A program made the position numbers and the translations under genes. Under the pieces are notes generated by a model that was not told the origin of the DNA, did not search any database, and saw only the letters and a list, made by a program, of their open reading frames with translations. From Atherinomorus stipes (taxonomy: Eukaryota > Chordata > Actinopteri > Atheriniformes > Atherinidae): a DNA stretch of 64,000 nucleotides. The stretch is taken from NCBI GenBank assembly GCA_023101725.1, contig JALJCO010000030.1, forward strand, positions 62,001 to 126,000. Direction: 5' to 3'. Positions 56,701 to 64,000 of the stretch are shown in pieces (position 1 is the stretch's first letter; every line of letters starts with the position of its first letter).

Positions 56701-59700
56701 GAATGAGTCCTGGTTAGAACTGGTTTTGGAAATTCTGTCCTGAATGAGTCCTGGTTTAGAACTGGTTTTGTAAATGCTGTCCTGAATGAGTCCTGGTTAG
56801 AACTGGTTTTGTAAATACTGTCCTGAATGAGTCCTGGTTAGAACTGGTTTTGGAAATTCTGTCCTGAATGAGTCCTGGTTAGAACTGGTTTTGGAAATTC
56901 TGTCCTGAATAAGTCCTGGTTTAGTCCTGGTTAGAACTGGTTTTGGAAATTCTGTCCTGAATGAGTCCTGGTTAGAACTGGTTTTGGAAATGCTGTCCTG
57001 AATGAGTCCTGGTTAGAACTGGTTTTGTAAATACTGTCCTGAATGAGTCCTGGTTAGAACTGGTTTTGGAAATTCTGTCCTGAATGAGTCCTGGTTTAGT
57101 CCTGGTTAGAACTGGTTTTGTAAATGCTGTCCTGAATGAGTCCTGGTTAGAACTGGTTTTGGAAATTCTGTCCTGAATGAGTCCTGGTTAGAACTGGTTT
57201 TGGAAATTCTGTCCTCAATGAGTCCTGGTTAGAACTGGTTTTGGAAATTCTGTCCTGAATGAGTCCTGGTTAGAACTGGTTTTGGAAATTCTGTCCTGAA
57301 TGAGTCCTGGTTAGAACTGGTTTTGGAAATTCTGTCCTGAATGAGTCCTGGTTAGAACTGGTTTTGGAAATTCTGTCCTGAATGAGTCCTGGTTTAGAAC
57401 TGGTTTTGTAAATGCTGTCCTGAATGAGTCCTGGTTAGAACTGGTTTTGTAAATACTGTCCTGAATGAGTCCTGGTTAGAACTGGTTTTGGAAATTCTGT
57501 CCTGAATGAGTCCTGGTTAGAACTGGTTTTGGAAATTCTGTCCTGAATGAGTCCTGGTTAGAACTGGTTTTGGAAATTCTGTCCTGAATGAGTCCTGGTT
57601 TAGAACTGGTTTTGGAAATGCTGTCCTGAATGAGTCCTGGTTAGAACTGGTTTTGGAAATTCTGTCCTGAATGAGTCCTGGTTAGAACTGGTTTTGGAAA
57701 TTCTGTCCTGAATGAGTCCTGGTTTAGAACTGGTTTTGTAAATGCTGTCCTGAATGAGTCCTGGTTAGAACTGGTTTTGGAAATACTGTCCTGAATGAGT
57801 CCTGGTTAGAACTGGTTTTGGAAATTCTGTCCTGAATGAGTCCTGGTTAGAACTGGTTTTGGAAATTCTGTCCTGAATGAGTCCTGGTTTAGAACTGGTT
57901 TTGGAAATGCTGTCCTGAATGAGTCCTGGTTAGAACTGGTTTTGGAAATACTGTCCTGAATGAGTCCTGGTTAGAACTGGTTTTGGAAATTCTGTCCTGA
58001 ATGAGTCCTGGTTAGAACTGGTTTTGGAAATTCTGTCCTGAATGAGTCCTGGTTTAGAACTGGTTTTGTAAATGCTGTCCTGAATGAGTCCTGGTTAGAA
58101 CTGGTTTTGTAAATTCTGTCCTGAATGAGTCCTGGTTAGAACTGGTTTTGGAAATTCTGTCCTGAATGAGTCCTGGTTAGAACTGGTTTTGGAAATTCTG
58201 TCCTGAATGAGTCCTGGTTAGAACTGGTTTTGGAAATTCTGTCCTGAATGAGTCCTGGTTTAGAACTGGTTTTGTAAATGCTGTCCTGAATGAGTCCTGG
58301 TTAGAACTGGTTTTGTAAATTCTGTCCTGAATGAGTCCTGGTTAGAACTGGTTTTGGAAATTCTGTCCTGAATGAGTCCTGGTTAGAACTGGTTTTGGAA
58401 ATTCTGTCCTGAATGAGTCCTGGTTTAGAACTGGTTTTGTAAATGCTGTCCTGAATGAGTCCTGGTTAGAACTGGTTTTGTAAATACTGTCCTGAATGAG
58501 TCCTGGTTAGAACTGGTTTTGGAAATTCTGTCCTGAATGAGTCCTGGTTAGAACTGGTTTTGGAAATTCTGTCCTGAATAAGTCCTGGTTTAGTCCTGGT
58601 TAGAACTGGTTTTGGAAATTCTGTCCTGAATGAGTCCTGGTTAGAACTGGTTTTGGAAATTCTGTCCTGAATGAGTCCTGGTTAGAACTGGTTTTGTAAA
58701 TACTGTCCTGAATGAGTCCTGGTTAGAACTGGTTTTGGAAATTCTGTCCTGAATGAGTCCTGGTTTAGAACTGGTTTTGTAAATACTGTCCTGAATGAGT
58801 CCTGGTTAGAACTGGTTTTGGAAATTCTGTCCTGAATGAGTCCTGGTTAGAACTGGTTTTGGAAATTCTGTCCTGAATGAGTCCTGGTTTAGAACTGGTT
58901 TTGTAAATGCTGTCCTGAATGAGTCCTGGTTAGAACTGGATTTGTAAATACTGTCCTGAATGAGTCCTGGTTAGAACTGGTTTTGGAAATTCTGTCCTGA
59001 ATGAGTCCTGGTTAGAACTGGTTTTGTAAATGCTGTCCTGAATGAGTCCTGGTTAGAACTGGTTTTGGAAATTCTGTCCTGAATGAGTCCTGGTTAGAAC
59101 TGGTTTTGGAAATTCTGTCCTGAATGAGTCCTGGTTAGAACTGGTTTTGGAAATTCTGTCCTGAATGAGTCCTGGTTTAGAACTGGTTTTGGAAATGCTG
59201 TCCTGAATGAGTCCTGGTTAGAACTGGTTTTGGAAATTCTGTCCTGAATGAGTCCTGGTTTAGAACTGGTTTTGTAAATGCTGTCCTGAATGAGTCCTGG
59301 TTAGAACTGGTTTTGGAAATTCTGTCCTGAATGAGTCCTGGTTAGAACTGGTTTTGGAAATTCTGTCCTGAATGAGTCCTGGTTTAGAACTGGTTTTGTA
59401 AATGCTGTCCTGAATGAGTCCTGGTTAGAACTGGTTTTGTAAATACTGTCCTGAATGAGTCCTGGTTAGAACTGGTTTTGGAAATTCTGTCCTGAATGAG
59501 TCCTGGTTAGAACTGGTTTTGGAAATTCTGTCCTGAATAAGTCCTGGTTTAGTCCTGGTTAGAACTGGTTTTGGAAATTCTGTCCTGAATGAGTCCTGGT
59601 TAGAACTGGTTTTGTAAATGCTGTCCTGAATGAGTCCTGGTTAGAACTGGTTTTGTAAATACTGTCCTGAATGAGTCCTGGTTAGAACTGGTTTTGGAAA

Positions 59701-62700
59701 TTCTGTCCTGAATGAGTCCTGGTTTAGTCCTGGTTAGAACTGGTTTTGTAAATGCTGTCCTGAATGAGTCCTGGTTAGAACTGGTTTTGGAAATTCTGTC
59801 CTGAATGAGTCCTGGTTAGAACTGGTTTTGGAAATTCTGTCCTCAATGAGTCCTGGTTAGAACTGGTTTTGGAAATGCTGTCCTGAATGAGTCCTGGTTT
59901 AGAACTGGTTTTGTAAATACTGTCCTGAATGAGTCCTGGTTAGAACTGGTTTTGGAAATTCTGTCCTGAATGAGTCCTGGTTAGAACTGGTTTTGGAAAT
60001 TCTGTCCTGAATGAGTCCTGGTTTAGAACTGGTTTTGTAAATGCTGTCCTGAATGAGTCCTGGTTAGAACTGGTTTTGTAAATACTGTCCTGAATGAGTC
60101 CTGGTTAGAACTGGTTTTGGAAATTCTGTCCTGAATGAGTCCTGGTTAGAACTGGTTTTGTAAATGCTGTCCTGAATGAGTCCTGGTTAGAACTGGTTTT
60201 GGAAATTCTGTCCTGAATGAGTCCTGGTTAGAACTGGTTTTGGAAATTCTGTCCTGAATGAGTCCTGGTTAGAACTGGTTTTGGAAATTCTGTCCTGAAT
60301 GAGTCCTGGTTTAGAACTGGTTTTGGAAATGCTGTCCTGAATGAGTCCTGGTTAGAACTGGTTTTGGAAATTCTGTCCTGAATGAGTCCTGGTTTAGAAC
60401 TGGTTTTGTAAATGCTGTCCTGAATGAGTCCTGGTTAGAACTGGTTTTGGAAATTCTGTCCTGAATGAGTCCTGGTTAGAACTGGTTTTGGAAATTCTGT
60501 CCTGAATGAGTCCTGGTTTAGAACTGGTTTTGTAAATGCTGTCCTGAATGAGTCCTGGTTAGAACTGGTTTTGTAAATACTGTCCTGAATGAGTCCTGGT
60601 TAGAACTGGTTTTGGAAATTCTGTCCTGAATGAGTCCTGGTTAGAACTGGTTTTGGAAATTCTGTCCTGAATAAGTCCTGGTTTAGTCCTGGTTAGAACT
60701 GGTTTTGGAAATTCTGTCCTGAATGAGTCCTGGTTAGAACTGGTTTTGGAAATGCTGTCCTGAATGAGTCCTGGTTAGAACTGGTTTTGTAAATACTGTC
60801 CTGAATGAGTCCTGGTTAGAACTGGTTTTGGAAATTCTGTCCTGAATGAGTCCTGGTTTAGTCCTGGTTAGAACTGGTTTTGTAAATGCTGTCCTGAATG
60901 AGTCCTGGTTAGAACTGGTTTTGGAAATTCTGTCCTGAATGAGTCCTGGTTAGAACTGGTTTTGGAAATTCTGTCCTCAATGAGTCCTGGTTAGAACTGG
61001 TTTGGAAATTCTGTCCTGAATGAGTCCTGGTTAGAACTGGTTTTGGAAATTCTGTCCTGAATGAGTCCTGGTTAGAACTGGTTTTGGAAATTCTGTCCTG
61101 AATGAGTCCTGGTTAGAACTGGTTTTGGAAATTCTGTCCTGAATGAGTCCTGGTTTAGAACTGGTTTTGTAAATGCTGTCCTGAATGAGTCCTGGTTAGA
61201 ACTGGTTTTGTAAATACTGTCCTGAATGAGTCCTGGTTAGAACTGGTTTTGGAAATTCTGTCCTGAATGAGTCCTGGTTAGAACTGGTTTTGGAAATTCT
61301 GTCCTGAATGAGTCCTGGTTAGAACTGGTTTTGGAAATTCTGTCCTGAATGAGTCCTGGTTTAGAACTGGTTTTGGAAATGCTGTCCTGAATGAGTCCTG
61401 GTTAGAACTGGTTTTGGAAATTCTGTCCTGAATGAGTCCTGGTTAGAACTGGTTTTGGAAATTCTGTCCTGAATGAGTCCTGGTTTAGAACTGGTTTTGT
61501 AAATGCTGTCCTGAATGAGTCCTGGTTAGAACTGGTTTTGGAAATACTGTCCTGAATGAGTCCTGGTTAGAACTGGTTTTGGAAATTCTGTCCTGAATGA
61601 GTCCTGGTTAGAACTGGTTTTGGAAATTCTGTCCTGAATGAGTCCTGGTTTAGAACTGGTTTTGGAAATGCTGTCCTGAATGAGTCCTGGTTAGAACTGG
61701 TTTTGGAAATACTGTCCTGAATGAGTCCTGGTTAGAACTGGTTTTGGAAATTCTGTCCTGAATGAGTCCTGGTTAGAACTGGTTTTGGAAATTCTGTCCT
61801 GAATGAGTCCTGGTTTAGAACTGGTTTTGTAAATGCTGTCCTGAATGAGTCCTGGTTAGAACTGGTTTTGTAAATTCTGTCCTGAATGAGTCCTGGTTAG
61901 AACTGGTTTTGGAAATTCTGTCCTGAATGAGTCCTGGTTAGAACTGGTTTTGGAAATTCTGTCCTGAATGAGTCCTGGTTAGAACTGGTTTTGGAAATTC
62001 TGTCCTGAATGAGTCCTGGTTTAGAACTGGTTTTGTAAATGCTGTCCTGAATGAGTCCTGGTTAGAACTGGTTTTGTAAATTCTGTCCTGAATGAGTCCT
62101 GGTTAGAACTGGTTTTGGAAATTCTGTCCTGAATGAGTCCTGGTTAGAACTGGTTTTGGAAATTCTGTCCTGAATGAGTCCTGGTTTAGAACTGGTTTTG
62201 TAAATGCTGTCCTGAATGAGTCCTGGTTAGAACTGGTTTTGGAAATTCTGTCCTGAATGAGTCCTGGTTAGAACTGGTTTTGGAAATTCTGTCCTGAATG
62301 AGTCCTGGTTTAGAACTGGTTTTGTAAATGCTGTCCTGAATGAGTCCTGGTTAGAACTGGTTTTGGAAATACTGTCCTGAATGAGTCCTGGTTAGAACTG
62401 GTTTTGGAAATTCTGTCCTGAATGAGTCCTGGTTAGAACTGGTTTTGGAAATTCTGTCCTGAATGAGTCCTGGTTAGAACTGGTTTTGGAAATTCTGTCC
62501 TGAATGAGTCCTGGTTAGAACTGGTTTTGGAAATTCTGTCCTGAATGAGTCCTGGTTTAGAACTGGTTTTGTAAATGCTGTCCTGAATGAGTCCTGGTTA
62601 GAACTGGTTTTGGAAATTCTGTCCTGAATGAGTCCTGGTTAGAACTGGTTTTGGAAATTCTGTCCTGAATGAGTCCTGGTTTAGAACTGGTTTTGTAAAT

Positions 62701-63727
62701 GCTGTCCTGAATGAGTCCTGGTTAGAACTGGTTTTGGAAATTCTGTCCTGAATGAGTCCTGGTTAGAACTGGTTTTGGAAATTCTGTCCTGAATGAGTCC
62801 TGGTTTAGAACTGGTTTTGTAAATACTGTCCTGAATGAGTCCTGGTTAGAACTGGTTTTGGAAATTCTGTCCTGAATGAGTCCTGGTTAGAACTGGTTTT
62901 GTAAATGCTGTCCTGAATGAGTCCTGGTTAGAACTGGTTTTGGAAATTCTGTCCTGAATGAGTCCTGGTTAGAACTGGTTTTGTAAATTCTGTCCTGAAT
63001 GAGTCCTGGTTAGAACTGGTTTTATAATTACTGTCCTGAATGAGTCCTGGTTAGAACTGGTTTTGGAAGTTCTGGTTTTGGAAATTCTGTCCTGAATAAG
63101 TCCTGGTTTAGTCCTGGTTAGAACTGGTTTTGGAAATTCTGTCCTGAATGAGTCCTGGTTAGAACTGGTTTTGTAAATGCTGTCCTGAATGAGTCCTGGT
63201 TAGAACTGGTTTTGTAAATACTGTCCTGAATGAGTCCTGGTTAGAACTGGTTTTGGAAATTCTGTCCTGAATGAGTCCTGGTTTAGTCCTGGTTAGAACT
63301 GGTTTTGTAAATACTGTCCTGAATGAGTCCTGGTTAGAACTGGTTTTGTAAATACTGTCCTGAATGAGTCCTGGTTAGAACTGGTTTTGTAAATGCTGTC
63401 CTGAATGAGTCCTGGTTAGAACTGGTTTTGGAAATTCTGTCCTGAATGAGTCCTGGTTTAGTCCTGGTTAGAACTGGTTTTGGAAATTCTGTCCTGAATG
63501 AGTCCTGGTTAGAACTGGTTTTGGAAATTCTGTCCTGAATGAGTCCTGGTTAGAACTGGTTTTGGAAATTCTGTCCTGAATGAGTCCTGGTTTAGTCCTG
63601 GTTAGAACTGGTTTTGTAAACTCTGTCCTGAATGAGTCCTGGTTAGAACTGGTTTTGGAAAATCGGGGCGGTGAAGGTTTGTAACTCTGTCCTGAATGAG
63701 ACCTGGTTAGAACTGGTACTGTGAATT
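41743..63727. repeat. 22-kb tandem array of a 41-bp unit
   Basis: About 530 head-to-tail copies. Landmarks of the unit in order: TGTCCTGAATGAGTCC, TGGTTAGAACTGG, TTTTGGAAATTC (41 bp). Common variants: TTTAG for TTAG (42 bp), TTTTGTAAAT for TTTTGGAAAT, AAATGC or AAATAC for AAATTC, and a partial-unit insertion GTCCTGGTTTAGTCCTGG that adds 14-15 bp. Rare variants: TAAGTCC, CCTCAATG, GAAATGG, CCCGG. The array is continuous with no insertion of any transposon. 41 is not a multiple of three and the unit contains TGA and TAG, so all frames close quickly. The plus strand is T- and G-rich. Period and length make it a long minisatellite or satellite. Confidence 0.98.
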
Positions 63728-64000
63728 CTGCTCAGTGAGTCCTTGTTTAGTCCGATGTTAGTTTTAATGATGAATCTTTTTGTGGGCTAAGCCCCTGACG
63801 ATGACAATGTCTAGCTGCGCCCCCGCTTTGGACTCTGGGAAGTAAGTGTCTGCACCTGGACACCTGGGCCGTTTCACAATCTGCGTACTTGTGTGTACTT
63901 ACGTGCTCGTGGACCCGTGAAACATCATCACCCGCGGTCCAAGTCATGTTCCATTAAAAAGTTTGTTTCTCGGCAAGTTCACTGGAAATCCCCGGATGAA
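63728..64000. other. Right flank of the array
   Basis: Unique-looking sequence after degenerate last units. GTACTTGTGTGTACTTACGTG near 63890 (about 20 bases) sits between GTTTCAC and GTGAAAC, suggesting a small DNA-element end. The 66-codon minus frame at 63747-63947 is not supported. Confidence 0.5.

Noticed and set aside
41743..63727. The array as a coding repeat protein or CRISPR array
   Set aside because: Units are directly adjacent with no unique spacers, the 41-bp period shifts frame every unit, and TGA/TAG close every frame. The context is a eukaryotic genome.
41743..63727. AGAAC words in each unit as steroid-receptor binding sites
   Set aside because: Only a half site is present per unit and there is no inverted partner at the required spacing; a five-base word is no evidence.
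1..64000. tRNA or rRNA genes
   Set aside because: I saw no cloverleaf with A/B boxes and no rRNA-like sequence while reading; a tRNAscan run would be decisive.

Overview
The window looks like teleost fish nuclear DNA made almost entirely of transposable elements and one very large tandem array. I found no ordinary single-copy host gene that I can name. The mix fits a ray-finned fish: a BEL/Pao retrotransposon, L2 and L1/Tx1 LINEs, PIF-Harbinger with a MADF partner gene, hAT elements, piggyBac, a THAP/P-element-like transposase and a KDZ (Zisupton-type) protein. Species cannot be named from the sequence. Element families were recognised from protein motifs and terminal repeats read by eye; no database search was run.

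Layout. 1-2.9 kb: unassigned and AT-rich repeat DNA with a possible THAP relic. 2.9-6.6 kb: a decayed P-element-like (THAP9-type) transposon, a THAP exon at 2912 and transposase remnants at 5519-6478, with a 1.2-kb hAT element and a piggyBac fragment between them. 6.8-7.4 kb: an L1/Tx1 ORF1 fragment with one frameshift. 7.8-14.4 kb: a dispersed repeat with 9-bp flanking direct repeats, split by a 5.9-kb element with 20-bp terminal inverted repeats (8341-14228). That element holds two hAT MITEs and a 2-kb fold-back structure.

14.9-29.6 kb is the most layered part. A PIF-Harbinger element (MADF gene on +, DDE transposase on -, convergent) is fused head to head to an inverted second Harbinger copy. 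The second copy is split by a hAT element (19085-28935), which is split in turn by a young BEL/Pao retrotransposon (21082-28570) with near-identical LTRs, a 5-bp target duplication and one open 1968-codon gag-pol frame. A perfect-looking 664-bp tandem duplication (18930-20257) covers the Harbinger/hAT junction. The relative order of events is therefore readable: Harbinger, then hAT, then the duplication and the BEL/Pao insertion.

30-41.7 kb: a LINE fragment, a three-exon minus-strand coding region with matching splice phases and no recognised family (33.4-31.8 kb), Tc1/mariner- and pogo-like MITEs, a 5'-truncated L2 LINE with an open reverse transcriptase frame, the three C-terminal exons of a KDZ protein (38608-37665, minus) and a piggyBac transposase with several lesions (40543-39060, minus).

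41.7-63.7 kb: one continuous tandem array of about 530 copies of a 41-bp unit (42 bp in a frequent variant), with marker variants that recur at fixed distances and show higher-order, multi-kilobase block duplication. It closes all reading frames and holds almost no CpG. The last 270 bp are non-repeat flank.
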